A stretch of 64,000 nt of DNA from contig JAVDPC010000016.1 of the NCBI GenBank assembly GCA_031296915.1, positions 62,001 through 126,000 of the forward strand, written 5' to 3'. This document shows positions 53,432-63,067 of this stretch, in pieces. How positions within the stretch are numbered: the stretch's first letter is position 1; the number at the start of each line of letters is the position of its first letter. Both the position numbers and the translations under genes were made by a program. Below the pieces are notes generated by a model, which saw nothing but the letters and a program-made list of their open reading frames with translations, had not been told where the DNA came from and searched no databases. This stretch comes from Cerasicoccus frondis. GTDB taxonomy: Bacteria > Verrucomicrobiota > Verrucomicrobiia > Opitutales > Cerasicoccaceae.

Positions 53432-54178
53432 CTATTTAGAAGTTCGGATAATCTTGAGCGCCCCGGATCGATCATCGAGGCGAAAAGTGCCCGCAACTTT
53501 TTTCAGGTACTCATCCGTGGCTTTACGACAGCCTCCCCAGTCCATGTAATCATCTAAAATGATACAACCTCCGACAACCAGCTTGGGGTAAATCCGCTCC
53601 AAACAAGTCATGACGGGGTCATACCAGTCAACATCGATGTGTGCGAACGACACCGCCCCATCTACTAGGAGCGTATCCTGAACCAATCCTTTTATCAACC
53701 GCACACTACGTTCTTCCAGATCAACGCCAAATCGCTCGAAATTACCTTGGACAATGGTGATCAGGTCATTTTCGTACCCGTAGTATTTATCGCCCTCAAT
53801 ACCGACGGAATCACCTTTGAGGATATTCTGATAGCGTCGGTGTACATCATCCGAGTCTTCATCCGTTGGGGGCGGGATCATGCCAAAAACATCATAAACC
53901 AGTTGAGGTCGCTGAGTTGACTTGGTCTTGGCGATCAAAATCGAAGAACCGCCCAATGCACAACCCGCTTCGATGAAAGCGCCCTCCAACTTCAAGGTCT
54001 CGATTTCGTTGATGCTGTTTACAATCGAAGCGAGCTTCCGTTCACTCAGGTAAGTTAGTTTGCGCATCTTAATCTCGGTGATTAAATGACGTTTGGCGCT
54101 GTCAAGCTGAACGAGCGCCCATTTGTTAACCAATCGGCTAGCGGTCCTTCTTGCCTTTAACTTAAGTTTCGCGATCAT
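53432..54178 (-). CDS. TylF/MycF-family SAM methyltransferase
   Basis: The 248-residue protein has TylF/MycF features: EAGCALGGSSILIA as SAM motif, VYDVFGMIPPP, a metal-binding FAHIDVDWYDPV, and CIILDDYMDWGGCRKATDEY. The family O-methylates sugars in macrolides and surface glycans. With no biosynthetic cluster near, a glycan substrate is a reasonable guess. It converges with nothing and stands alone. Confidence 0.88.
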   Translation of the reverse strand: MIAKLKLKARRTASRLVNKWALVQLDSAKRHLITEIKMRKLTYLSERKLASIVNSINEIETLKLEGAFIEAGCALGGSSILIAKTKSTQRPQLVYDVFGMIPPPTDEDSDDVHRRYQNILKGDSVGIEGDKYYGYENDLITIVQGNFERFGVDLEERSVRLIKGLVQDTLLVDGAVSFAHIDVDWYDPVMTCLERIYPKLVVGGCIILDDYMDWGGCRKATDEYLKKVAGTFRLDDRSGALKIIRTSK

Positions 54179-54432
54179 ATTGAGTAGTCAGCAACAATCG
54201 TTACGTATTTGAGTAAAATACTAAACAACTAAGCCCGAGCAACGTTATTCAGTAAACTAAACAGGGCGACCCTATGCTCCATACTGACCGAATACTTCAC
54301 TGCTTTCTCGTTGCTGGAACACTACTGAAGTGATGCCCCAACCAACGCTTAATAGCACATAAAGTTAATAAAATTTCCTTCGGCGGTAACGCCAGTTTGC
54401 TTTTGGCGGTGGGCTGTGCTTCAGTTTTGACT

Positions 54433-55548
54433 GTGAGTTTTTCTGACATTCGTTGCCTGTTGATCCTTGTCCTGACCAGTTGGCTAGTGGGCTGCGACAG
54501 GCAGCCCAAAGATGGCCTGGGAACCGCTAACCTGCCCGACAGCTCGCGCTATGAAGGCCAATTCCAAGGCGGACTCTTTCATGGCCAGGGAAAACTCCAG
54601 TGGCGACATGGCGGTTATTACGAAGGTGAGTTCACCCATGGGCTGATCGAGGGCGAAGGCGTATTCATCCACCCCGATGGCGCGCGAGAAGAGGGGCACT
54701 TCGTCAACGGCCAACTGGACGGCAAGGGCAAACGCCGCACCCCGGATGGAGCCTTCTACGAAGGCGAGTTCGATAACGGCGAACTCCACGGCAAGGGCGT
54801 CTTCAAAAATGATCGCGAATACTACCACGGAGACTGGGTCAATGGCCGCAAGTCCGGCCAAGGCAGCTACATCAAGCAGGGCATGGGCGAATACAAAGGA
54901 CAATTTTACGACGACGAAATTGCGGGCGTTGGCGTCCTTAACTACGAAGATGGCGTACGCATCGAGGGGCAGTTTGACCGCGGTGCGCCGCAAGGCAAAG
55001 CAGTTGTCACCAGCCCTGGCGGCGGGCGACTCGAAGCAAATTTCGTCAAGGGACGCGCCTTGGGGCCTGGCACACAGACCACCGAAAACGGCGGCCAATA
55101 CGTGGGGGAGTTCGTCGCTGGCAAGTGGCATGGCAAGGGACAGTTTACCGACGCCGAAGGCAACATCTACCGAGGCGAATTCAAGGAGGGCCTGCGCGAC
55201 GGCTACGGGAAAATTCTCTACGCCGACGGTCGCGAATTTCATGGCAACTTCGCCGATGACCTACCCCATGGCCAAGGCTCTATCGAATACCCGAGCAGCG
55301 CGCGGTATGCAGGCGCCTTCGAGCAAGGCCTGCCCCACGGCGAAGGCGTTTACGAATTCCCCAATCGCGATCGCTACGTCGGCGAATTCGCCGGAGGCCT
55401 GTTCGAAGGTCAAGGCACGCTGATCTTTGCACCGGAATCCGGCAAAGCGCCCGTGAGCGGGATTTGGCATCGCGGCGAATACGTGGGCCAACCCACACAA
55501 GCCCCCCAGCCTACCGCCGGTGACCCCATTCGCATCCTGGTCAAGTAG
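54433..55548 (+). CDS. MORN-repeat lipoprotein
   Basis: The protein starts best at GTG 54433 (371 residues), giving a lipoprotein signal peptide with lipobox SWLVGC near residue 21; an upstream TTG at 54397 would make an awkward leader. About 13 MORN-like repeats of 22-23 residues follow (pattern YEGEFxNGxxHGKGxx). MORN repeats form extended beta hairpins and bind lipids or proteins. The Asp after the Cys could favour inner-membrane retention by the E. coli rule, which may not hold here. Confidence 0.88.
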   Translation: MSFSDIRCLLILVLTSWLVGCDRQPKDGLGTANLPDSSRYEGQFQGGLFHGQGKLQWRHGGYYEGEFTHGLIEGEGVFIHPDGAREEGHFVNGQLDGKGKRRTPDGAFYEGEFDNGELHGKGVFKNDREYYHGDWVNGRKSGQGSYIKQGMGEYKGQFYDDEIAGVGVLNYEDGVRIEGQFDRGAPQGKAVVTSPGGGRLEANFVKGRALGPGTQTTENGGQYVGEFVAGKWHGKGQFTDAEGNIYRGEFKEGLRDGYGKILYADGREFHGNFADDLPHGQGSIEYPSSARYAGAFEQGLPHGEGVYEFPNRDRYVGEFAGGLFEGQGTLIFAPESGKAPVSGIWHRGEYVGQPTQAPQPTAGDPIRILVK

Positions 55549-55590
55549 GCCTGAAACTGCGGAGTTTCCGCAGTGCGATTACTGCGCGGC

Positions 55591-56190
55591 TCACTTTTCC
55601 AACACCACCCGCGCCCAGCGGACTTCTGGTTTGTGTTTGAATATACTGGGCTGGTCCTCGATGCGAAGAATGCACCGCAAACCGAGTTCTTTGGCCGCAT
55701 TCACTGTCCGATCAACATCCGTTGGGTGAACTTTCAGGCCCAAGCCAGGCGGACCGTTGCGCAGGCTCAACGCAAGGCGTCCGCCGGAAACAAGCAGCGG
55801 TGCGAGTCGCTCGAATGCCGCCCGGCGCTCGGCCTCACTGAGGTGATGCCAAACGCCATCCACCAGCATAAAACGAAACGACGCCTCACCACCAACCAGG
55901 CTATCAAGCAGCGGGAGGCTGTCTTGCCGCCAGTCTATCGCCAAACCAGTGTACGCTGCTTGAGCGGCTTGGAGAAACTCAGGCATCGGCTCAATTGCAG
56001 TCACCTGAAATCCCAGGCGCGCCAACGCCGCCGCATTCTGCCCCGCCCCGGCGCCCAAGTCTAAAACCCGAGCAGGCGCCTTCGGTAGAAACGGCAGAAA
56101 ATCCCGATTCGTTTCCAGGAAATTTAATTGCTGACTGGACTCAACAAACCGTTCGATTGCCCGGTCATAACCCTGAACGCCCGCCACCAT
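55591..56190 (-). CDS. Class I SAM-dependent methyltransferase
   Basis: The 199-residue protein has VLDLGAGAGQNAAALARLG as SAM motif I, TAIEPMPEFL as motif II, and DGVWHHLSEAERRAAFERLAPLLVSGGRLALSL as post-motif region. The substrate is unknown. It starts 6 bp after the ExbB-like gene on the same strand, so it belongs to the TPR/ExbB operon by position, where ExbD/TolR would usually follow. Confidence 0.9.
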   Translation of the reverse strand: MVAGVQGYDRAIERFVESSQQLNFLETNRDFLPFLPKAPARVLDLGAGAGQNAAALARLGFQVTAIEPMPEFLQAAQAAYTGLAIDWRQDSLPLLDSLVGGEASFRFMLVDGVWHHLSEAERRAAFERLAPLLVSGGRLALSLRNGPPGLGLKVHPTDVDRTVNAAKELGLRCILRIEDQPSIFKHKPEVRWARVVLEK

Positions 56191-56196
56191 GAGCCG

Positions 56197-56949
56197 CTAT
56201 TGTTCAGTGTACACCGGCTCCTCTGCGAGGTCGTCGATGAGGTTGGAAGCGGTCTGGACGGTGGCGATCATTTGGTTCGCAAGCCGGTTCTTCATGATGA
56301 AGTAAAAAACCATCGCCGGAATGCCGATCACGAGACCCGTGGCGGTCGTAATGAGCGCTTCGCCAATATCTCCCGCGAGCAATTCAGGGCGGCCCATGCC
56401 GCCTTGGCCAATCGTTTGGAACGCACTGATCATGCCGCTGACCGTGCCCAGCAGGCCGATCATCGGCGCCACCGCAGCCACGACGTTCAGGTAATTCACC
56501 CACTGGCCAACGGCGTTTTCCTCCGACTCGAGATTTTCGACGAGAATGGTTTCCACCTTGGCGCGGTTGGCGTCGGGACGCTCCGGACGTGCTTTATTGA
56601 GCGCGGGTATGAGCGCGCGGGTCAGCACCGAGTCGGCGCCTTGCAGAATGGTTTGCGCATCGGCGACCTGGCGCGCCTGCAGGTATTGAGACGCCTGCTC
56701 TGCGATGCCAACTGGCACGAATTTTTTGCGGACCGTTTCCTTCCAGCAATAAAAGATCAGGAAAAACATGAAGATCGAGCAGAGGCCCAGCGGAATCATG
56801 GCCCAGCCGCCTTCGCCGATCAGCTCAAACAGGCTCTTGCCACCGGACGCCGCAGCCTCCGTCTCATCCTGCGCGTAGAGCGCGGTGGCGGTCAACACGG
56901 CGGCGCTGCCCAGAAAGAAAGCGCGGTTAGATAGCTTGGATACGGTCAT
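56197..56949 (-). CDS. MotA/TolQ/ExbB proton channel family protein
   Basis: The 250-residue protein has an N-terminal signal-like segment (about 8-26), a first membrane helix (about 48-66), a cytoplasmic region, and the conserved channel part VAPMIGLLGTVSGMISAFQTIG..LAGDIGEALITTATGLVIGIPAMVFYF. Such proteins use proton flow to energise outer-membrane processes with an ExbD/TolR partner; no partner gene is next to it. It overlaps the secreted protein gene upstream by 4 bp. Confidence 0.92.
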   Translation of the reverse strand: MTVSKLSNRAFFLGSAAVLTATALYAQDETEAAASGGKSLFELIGEGGWAMIPLGLCSIFMFFLIFYCWKETVRKKFVPVGIAEQASQYLQARQVADAQTILQGADSVLTRALIPALNKARPERPDANRAKVETILVENLESEENAVGQWVNYLNVVAAVAPMIGLLGTVSGMISAFQTIGQGGMGRPELLAGDIGEALITTATGLVIGIPAMVFYFIMKNRLANQMIATVQTASNLIDDLAEEPVYTEQ

Positions 56950-57830
56950 GATTTGTCAGGTTCGTTTTTTAAAGGTGGTGGCGTTGGCGTCTGGTAATCG
57001 GCCAATACGTCGATGTCCGGCCAGTTGAGCCCGCGCTCGGTCATTTCAGCGCGCAGCTTTTGTTCTTCTTCGAAGAGCTCGAGCTCCATGCAGGAGGCGA
57101 TGGCGAGCGCGTAGCAGTAGTTCAAATAATCCATGGGGAACTGGCTGCTCAACGTCACCGGCTCCAAGGCTTGCCAAAGGGCGGCGTCGAATTGTTGCGC
57201 ATCGAAATCCAGCTGTCCCAATACATAGAAGCCCAACGCAGATGCGCCGTAGAGTTCACTCTCGGCGATCCATTTTTCAGCAAGTTCGCGCGTGTTTTTC
57301 TTGAGCGGCAGTTTATAATGGCCCAACAGCACGAGGTCGTCGACTTTGCGTAGAAGCAGAGAGTCCTGCACCGTTTCCTGAAGCGCCAAGCCAGCCCCCA
57401 AACCGAGGTAAGGATCGCCCTTTTCGAACTCCAATTCCGCATATTGGTAGAAGAACGCCCGCTCGCCCGGAGTCAGGTATTTCAAGTAACTGCCACGCTG
57501 CTCGAACATCGCTTTCATCAGCCTGAGCGCCTCTTCGTTCTTACCTTCACGTATGGCTTGTTGTGCAGCGTAAGCCACGTCGTTCCCCGGAAATTGCAGA
57601 CGCTCGATTTGGTCCAAATCATAACGGTAATCCAAAGATCCCCCCCCACGACTCGCCCGGAATATGAGCTGATTCTCAATGATACCCATCGCCTTTCCGC
57701 TCAATGGACGACTACCCCGGAGCACCAGCCCCTGCGGCTCGCTGAGCGAGGCCTGCACCTGCTCCATCGTCATCGCAGGCAGCGAAGCAATGGTCAGCAT
57801 CAGCAATAAAATGATCCGCAACAGTTTCAC
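56946..57830 (-). CDS. Exported hypothetical protein of the TPR/ExbB operon
   Basis: The 294-residue protein has a signal peptide (about 1-19), a short beta region (LRGSRPLSGKAMGIIENQLIFRA) that resembles an SH3-like or SMI-type start, and a helical TPR-like body. It ends in a Pro-rich tail. Its ends overlap both neighbours by 4 bp (57827-57830 and 56946-56949), so the three genes are tightly coupled. Function unknown, probably periplasmic. Confidence 0.72.
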   Translation of the reverse strand: MKLLRIILLLMLTIASLPAMTMEQVQASLSEPQGLVLRGSRPLSGKAMGIIENQLIFRASRGGGSLDYRYDLDQIERLQFPGNDVAYAAQQAIREGKNEEALRLMKAMFEQRGSYLKYLTPGERAFFYQYAELEFEKGDPYLGLGAGLALQETVQDSLLLRKVDDLVLLGHYKLPLKKNTRELAEKWIAESELYGASALGFYVLGQLDFDAQQFDAALWQALEPVTLSSQFPMDYLNYCYALAIASCMELELFEEEQKLRAEMTERGLNWPDIDVLADYQTPTPPPLKNEPDKS

Positions 57831-60766
57831 AATGCGGCCTCCTCTTCGGCTGAGGGTTGGACTTCGGCCGTTACGGCTTCCGGCTCGGGCGGCAAGATTG
57901 GCTCCAGGCGCGCCATGGCTTCAGCCGCCATCGCCTGTTCGGCTTCGAACGACTCCAAACGCGGGTCTTTCGCCAGTTCGGCCCAAGTGTTGTAAGCGGC
58001 GCGGAGATCGCCACGTTTCTCAAAAAGCGGGGCGCTGGCGACATATGCCTGAACAATCTCTTCCGGATAGGCCCGGTAGAGCGTGTAGACCCGCTGATAG
58101 TAAGCAATGGCCTTGTCGGTTTCGCCCTTGAGCTCGTGGGCCTGCGCGATGCCAAGCAACGCCTGCGCGTGCGGACGCCCGCGGGCGGACTTGAGCCGCA
58201 GCAGCTCTTGCAAGACGGCGATCGCCTGGTCCGGACGATCCAGTTTCACCAGTAGTTGACCACGCAGCAGCTTGGCGTCGTTGCCCGCCGCATGGTAGGC
58301 AGTCTCCAGTTCAAAACGATTGAGCCAGGCTTCGGCTTCGGCCCAATTGTCGTCCATCACCGCAAGGCGGGCCATGCCGTAATAAGCGGCGCCGAGCTGC
58401 ATGCTCTTCGGATATTCCTCGATCAGGTATTCGAAATACTCATTGGCCGATTCGATCTCAAGGTCTGTCAGGAAGCTGCCGGCCTTGGCCAGGGCCTCAG
58501 GGTCGAGATCTTTGATGGGCGCTTTATTGACGACTTCAAACAGCGCATTGCCGGCGCGCTCCTCGTCCCGAATTTTTTCATAAAGCATGGCGCGGTAGAG
58601 GTTGAGCCGGGCCATCCAGGTCCACTCTTCGCGCTCAACGGCCAGCTTGTGCTGGTCTTCCAGCCACTGCACAAAGTCGGGCTCAGTCAGCAGCCCCATG
58701 GCGCCGCCATTGGCGTTGGAAAGCAGGAGTTCGCCCTGATGATACAATGCGTGCTGCTTGTGTAGCGCCTGCAAAATCGCAATCGTCTCGCCGGCCTTAA
58801 CCTCGTTGCCATGCAATGCCAGCGCCTCAACAAAGAGCGGGAATGCGCGCTCGGGCTCGCCCTCGCGCTCATAGGCCCAACCGATCCAGTAAAGCGCCTC
58901 GGCGATGCGCGGCTTTTCCTCGACGTCGTCCCGGCGCACGTAGTCGGTGAAGTGCTCGATCATGAGCTCATGCGCGCCCATTGCTTTCTGGATTTTTCCC
59001 CGCTGAAACACCGCATAAGTAAACAGGCCCTCGGCTTCCGGCGTGACGCGGGCAAACTGATTGGACGCCTCCAGCAAGCGCCCCTCCCCCATGAGAATGT
59101 CTCCGCGCAGCACCCGGGCTTCCGGAACACGCATGTGCTCGGGGTAGCGTTCGATAAAATCGTCTGTCGCCACCAGCGCTTCGGGGTATTTGCGGTCAGA
59201 GTAAAGCGTCTGTGCGCGGCGATAAACCATCTCTGGGTAGTATGGGTTGGCCTTGTCGGTCTGCTGTAGCGCCGCGTCATACTTGACGATGGCTTCGGCG
59301 TAATTCCGCTCGAAAAAGTAGCTCATGGCGTCCCACAACCGGCATTGCGCAGCGAGCATGGCGCCGGGGTTCTTCAAGAGGCAAACCTCGAAGTCCTTGC
59401 GAGCTGGCGGGTAATCCTGCGCGAGGAGGGAATTATAACCGCGGGCAAAAAGCCAGCGCGTGGCCAGTTTATGGTCCGGGTAATTGTCCAGCAATTCGGT
59501 TAAAACTTCGACGGCTTTGCGGTAGTCCTTGAGTTCCTGATAAGCGACCGAGATCAGGTAGATCGCCGACGGCGCCTCCGGGTGGTTCGGGTAGCGCTCC
59601 AGGAACATCCGCGCGATTCGCAGCGAATCGTCCCAGTTTTCCAGTTCATTGGCGCTGAGAATCCAGCGGTAGTGCGCAGAGCTGCGAATGCTTTCGCTGA
59701 GTGCTTCGTCTTCGGCCAGCAGCCGGTATAGGATGTAGGCCTCTCGCGCGCGATTAGCCATGAGAAACGCTTGGCCCAGGCGCATCTGATAGCCCGGTGT
59801 AAAGTCTTCCGAATTGTTTAAACTATCAAGTTGCGACTGCACACGCTGGATGAGGTTGCGGTAGTAGTCGTTCCAAATCGCCTCAGCGTGATAGCCTTCT
59901 CCCGCTTCCTGCTGCTTCTCTTTCCACGTTAATTCAAGGGCGTAGAGGCGGCCCTGCTGCGCGGCTACCAAGAGCTTTTGCGGCGTCACGAGCCGGTAAG
60001 CGCGGATCGCGTCAGCATAATTGCGCTCTTCCAGCAGGCGGTTGCCGACCTCAAGCGCAGAAAAGCTCAGCATCGCAAGCTCAGGCATGACTTCCACCTG
60101 CCATTCATAGCCAAAAAGAATTTTCCGCGCCTGATCGAAATCGTGCTCTTCCAGCGTTTTTTGCAGGGCGCGAAGCTGGGCTTGCGTGCCCAGAGTGGGG
60201 GGGACGTTCTCACTGGCCGCAAAACCGACCAGCCGGTCAATACCCGCCTGATCATCACCGGCATCGAAGTAAAGTTCGGCCTGGCGCATGGCGCTGAGGA
60301 CTGCCTCCGGGGAGTCCGGCGCCGACTCGATAAACTGCTGATAGGTCGCCACGGCATCGTCGAGATCGCCATTGGCTTGATAAGCCTGAGCCAGGCTAAA
60401 CAGCACGAAATTGCGGCTGGATTCAGTCTGATTTTCCAGGGCGAGAAATTTCAGGTAGAGCTTAATGGCGTCATCTGGCCGCTCGCTCATTTGGCAGGCG
60501 TAACCATGAATCGGCAGCAGTGTGGGGATCAAAGGCTGATACTGATGCTCGTCGCCATATTTTTCCGCCAAGTGGTCAAAAGCCTGTGCCGCCTCGTCGT
60601 ATTTACCCTCCGAAAAGGACGAAACCCCGAGCTGCAAAACTTCCTGCATGGTGGGCGGCATCTGGATAAACGCAGCGCGGGCTGTCGTCGTCAACAACAG
60701 CCCAAGCAATAGCAGTATGCGGCAAGTGATCGCCATCAGCTGCGCACATTGTCGGGATTTCAGCAT
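57827..60766 (-). CDS. Large exported TPR-repeat protein
   Basis: From the ATG at 60766 the protein has 979 residues; later (60736) or earlier (60847) starts are possible. A signal peptide ends near ARAAF, followed by many tetratricopeptide repeats (for example YDEAAQAFDHLAEKYG, YRKAVEVLTELLDNYPDHKLA, PDQAIAVLQELLRLKS). It is probably a periplasmic scaffold, and as first gene of the operon it likely works with the ExbB-type channel in envelope energisation. The acidic C-terminus is not repeated. Confidence 0.87.
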   Translation of the reverse strand: MLKSRQCAQLMAITCRILLLLGLLLTTTARAAFIQMPPTMQEVLQLGVSSFSEGKYDEAAQAFDHLAEKYGDEHQYQPLIPTLLPIHGYACQMSERPDDAIKLYLKFLALENQTESSRNFVLFSLAQAYQANGDLDDAVATYQQFIESAPDSPEAVLSAMRQAELYFDAGDDQAGIDRLVGFAASENVPPTLGTQAQLRALQKTLEEHDFDQARKILFGYEWQVEVMPELAMLSFSALEVGNRLLEERNYADAIRAYRLVTPQKLLVAAQQGRLYALELTWKEKQQEAGEGYHAEAIWNDYYRNLIQRVQSQLDSLNNSEDFTPGYQMRLGQAFLMANRAREAYILYRLLAEDEALSESIRSSAHYRWILSANELENWDDSLRIARMFLERYPNHPEAPSAIYLISVAYQELKDYRKAVEVLTELLDNYPDHKLATRWLFARGYNSLLAQDYPPARKDFEVCLLKNPGAMLAAQCRLWDAMSYFFERNYAEAIVKYDAALQQTDKANPYYPEMVYRRAQTLYSDRKYPEALVATDDFIERYPEHMRVPEARVLRGDILMGEGRLLEASNQFARVTPEAEGLFTYAVFQRGKIQKAMGAHELMIEHFTDYVRRDDVEEKPRIAEALYWIGWAYEREGEPERAFPLFVEALALHGNEVKAGETIAILQALHKQHALYHQGELLLSNANGGAMGLLTEPDFVQWLEDQHKLAVEREEWTWMARLNLYRAMLYEKIRDEERAGNALFEVVNKAPIKDLDPEALAKAGSFLTDLEIESANEYFEYLIEEYPKSMQLGAAYYGMARLAVMDDNWAEAEAWLNRFELETAYHAAGNDAKLLRGQLLVKLDRPDQAIAVLQELLRLKSARGRPHAQALLGIAQAHELKGETDKAIAYYQRVYTLYRAYPEEIVQAYVASAPLFEKRGDLRAAYNTWAELAKDPRLESFEAEQAMAAEAMARLEPILPPEPEAVTAEVQPSAEEEAAL

Positions 60767-60866
60767 TTTCCCAATCGGAAAAGCAAGTTGCTCGCCGATT
60801 TTCACTGAGCTGTCACTTTTGCTCCGGAAATCGCCCAACGAGGCCAAAGGAGTGTTTTAAAACGAC

Positions 60867-60888
60867 GGCGACCCCCGAAGGAGTCGCC
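60867..60888 (-). terminator. Intrinsic terminator of the aroC unit
   Basis: On the minus strand GGCGACTCC and GGGGTCGCC form a 9-bp stem (one wobble) closed by a UUCG tetraloop, followed by GTCGTTTT. Confidence 0.82.
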
Positions 60889-60993
60889 GCCTACCTGAAC
60901 CTGCTATTCTTGGTGAATGCGTAGTGCATTCGAATATAAGAGCAGGTCGGCGGCGGAGTTATTCCAAAAAAAATTGCGGAGGAAAGGTTGCGC

Positions 60994-62115
60994 TTAGGCG
61001 AAGCTAAACGTGCCGCATTGTCCCTGGTGCCGCATCCAGTGGTCGACAATCACGAGGGCGGTCATGGATTCCACAATCGGCACCGCCCGCGGGACGACAC
61101 AGGGGTCGTGGCGACCACGCCCCATCAGCTCAGTTTCCTGTCCAGAGAGGTCGACCGTGGCCTGGTTCTGAATGATGGTCGCAGTGGGCTTGAAGGCTAC
61201 CCGGAAATACAGCTCCTCACCGTTACTGATGCCGCCTTGCACGCCACCGGAGCGATTCGTCTCGGTGTGGATTTCGCCATCGCGGTTGACGTAACGATCG
61301 TTGTGCTCGCGACCAGTCAGGCCCACGGCGCCAAAGCCGCTGCCAACCTCGAAACCTTTGGTTGCCGGCAGGGAAAGCATCGCCTTGGCGAGGTCCGCCT
61401 CCAGCCGGTCAAACACCGGAGAACCCAGGCCAACGGGCAATCCGCGGACACGACAGACGATGACGCCCCCCACGCTGTCGCCTTCGCTACGGGCCTCTTT
61501 GATGCGGGCAATCATTTGCTCGGCAACTTCGGGGTCCGGGCAACGTACGGCGCTGGCCTCGACCTGTTCGAGCGTCGGAAAGGGCAAAGTTGGGCCATCC
61601 GGGCCGTCCTGCCCGGGGATGGAAATGTTGTGCACGCGCTCAATGTACGCGCAAATTTCAACCGGCTGATCGGGGCCAAGGCGCAGTATCTTCTTGGCAA
61701 TCGCCCCTGCCGCAACGCGACCAATCGTTTCCCGCGCCGAAGAACGCCCACCGCCCTCATGATTACGAATGCCGTATTTCGTCTGGTAGGTGAAATCGGC
61801 GTGAGAAGGCCGAAATTTGGCCTTCATTTCGGCGTAGGCCTCGGGGCGATGGTCCGCATTGGGCACCGTAACCGCTATTGGCGTGCCAAGGGTCAGGCCC
61901 TCGTAAACGCCGGACACAATGGTCGCGGTGTCGGTTTCCTTGCGCGGCGTGGTGATGTCGCTCTGGCCTGGACGCCGGCGATCAAGCTCGAATTGCACAT
62001 CGGCCTCGCTGAGAGGCAGGCGCGGGGGGCAGCCGTCGATAACGACGCCAATGCCGCCGCCATGGCTTTCGCCCCAGGTCGCAATGCGGAAGAGTGAACC
62101 AAATACGTTGCCCAT
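60994..62115 (-). CDS. aroC: Chorismate synthase
   Basis: AroC turns EPSP into chorismate, the last shared step to aromatic amino acids, using reduced FMN. The 373-residue protein has [20 protein letters not shown] at the start, the [13 protein letters not shown] loop, [24 protein letters not shown], and [16 protein letters not shown] near the end. Its ATG overlaps the stop of a tiny upstream lipoprotein gene. A tetraloop terminator follows. Confidence 0.97.
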   Translation of the reverse strand: MGNVFGSLFRIATWGESHGGGIGVVIDGCPPRLPLSEADVQFELDRRRPGQSDITTPRKETDTATIVSGVYEGLTLGTPIAVTVPNADHRPEAYAEMKAKFRPSHADFTYQTKYGIRNHEGGGRSSARETIGRVAAGAIAKKILRLGPDQPVEICAYIERVHNISIPGQDGPDGPTLPFPTLEQVEASAVRCPDPEVAEQMIARIKEARSEGDSVGGVIVCRVRGLPVGLGSPVFDRLEADLAKAMLSLPATKGFEVGSGFGAVGLTGREHNDRYVNRDGEIHTETNRSGGVQGGISNGEELYFRVAFKPTATIIQNQATVDLSGQETELMGRGRHDPCVVPRAVPIVESMTALVIVDHWMRHQGQCGTFSFA

Positions 62116-62258
62116 TAGTCGATAACTTCGGCCTGATTCGCGTTGGAATCTTCCGTGAACTCCATGCCAAAACCGTCGTTAACGGTTACGGTCTTCTGTT
62201 GTTCACAGCCAACAACGCAAAACGCGCAGACAAAAAACAAAACGGCCAATGATTTCAT
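62115..62258 (-). CDS. Tiny lipoprotein upstream of aroC (47 residues)
   Basis: This frame is too short for most gene finders. It begins [18 protein letters not shown], a compact lipoprotein signal peptide with lipobox VVGC (Cys18), then an acidic 29-residue tail ending NQAEVID. Its TAA stop overlaps the aroC ATG (TAATG), so translation may be coupled. The start codon lies within a hairpin that looks like the terminator of the lipoprotein gene at 62298-62780. Confidence 0.65.
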   Translation of the reverse strand: MKSLAVLFFVCAFCVVGCEQQKTVTVNDGFGMEFTEDSNANQAEVID

Positions 62259-62264
62259 TGGCCG
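62243..62264 (-). terminator. Intrinsic terminator containing a start codon
   Basis: CGGCCAAT (62243-62250) and ATTGGCCG (62257-62264) form an 8-bp stem. On the minus strand TTTTGTTTTTTG follows, typical of a terminator for the lipoprotein gene upstream. The ATG of the tiny lipoprotein (62256-62258) lies in the loop and descending stem. Confidence 0.75.
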
Positions 62265-62297
62265 ATTGGATGCAAGAAAGCTAACTAGTTCAAGCGC

Positions 62298-62780
62298 TTA
62301 TTGCGTCTTGATGCTGCGATTGAGCATGTCGTAATCGATCTGCTCATTTGCCTTTGCTGGCTCTGGGGCTGGCTTGGGCGCATGCATCGGCTTGCTGGAA
62401 GCTTTTTGGCCGGTCACTGGGCAGACCATTTCTTCCTGAGCCTTGGCTGGCTCGGGCTTGGCGCATTCGGATACGGCCTTAGCGCATTCTGGCGCGGGGC
62501 CTTCCAACGGCACTTTGCCTTCAGCCATGTCATAGGTGGGATACCAAACGCCACCCGGGCTCAGCCCCATGTCCTTCTGGACATAGTCATGAAAGACGAT
62601 GCCGGAGGACACGAAGCCCTGATTCGCGGCATAGGCAGCCTGTTGGGCCTTGGTGGACATCTCGACGTTGTCGTTCCAGTCCTCGCGGAGGTTATCCATC
62701 GGCTGAATCGTCGTCTGGTCGTTCATGGAACAACCTGCGCCGAGAAGCGCAATCAGGGAAAAAGGAATAAGAGTTTTCAT
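62298..62780 (-). CDS. Lipoprotein with Pro/Ala/Lys-rich C-terminus
   Basis: From the ATG at 62780 the protein has 160 residues with a lipoprotein signal (lipobox LGAGC, Cys about 17). The middle contains GFVSSGIVFHDYVQKDMGLSPGGVWYPTYDM. The second half is rich in Pro, Ala, Lys and has several Cys (PECAKAVSECAKP, MVCPVTGQKA). CPVTGQKA looks like a heavy-metal-binding YHS-type fragment, but this is speculative. A hairpin terminator follows. Confidence 0.72.
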   Translation of the reverse strand: MKTLIPFSLIALLGAGCSMNDQTTIQPMDNLREDWNDNVEMSTKAQQAAYAANQGFVSSGIVFHDYVQKDMGLSPGGVWYPTYDMAEGKVPLEGPAPECAKAVSECAKPEPAKAQEEMVCPVTGQKASSKPMHAPKPAPEPAKANEQIDYDMLNRSIKTQ

Positions 62781-62913
62781 TGTAGCCCGCATAGTGGTGT
62801 TTAACTACAAACAAATGTAGTTGGGAGCGCAAGGCAAATTCTTAAGCGAGAATTAGCCCGTTTATCCCGAAAGAAAAACGTTGAAATACGCCCATATATA
62901 GACTGCGTTGGTC

Positions 62914-63015
62914 AGTGGCCGGGTCCTGTGCAACGTCGAACCGGTGAACTCCCCCAGGTCCGGAAGGAAGCAAGGGCAACCAGGATTCACGTGTGCCGCA
63001 GGGCGCCTGGCCACT
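62914..63015 (+). ncRNA. ffs: SRP RNA, small bacterial type (4.5S)
   Basis: This is the RNA core of the signal recognition particle, which binds Ffh and targets membrane proteins. The hallmark apical domain is CCAGGTCCGGAAGGAAGCA at about 62954-62972, with the opposing GCAACCAGG. The ends pair as AGTGGCC (62914-62920) with GGCCACT (63009-63015), and a T-run follows as terminator. A TATATA box at 62895-62900 fits a promoter -10. Length is about 102 nt. Confidence 0.96.
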
Positions 63016-63067
63016 ATTTTTTTATCAGTTCCCACTCATCGAGCCGCCCGCTACCGGCGACCCCAGC

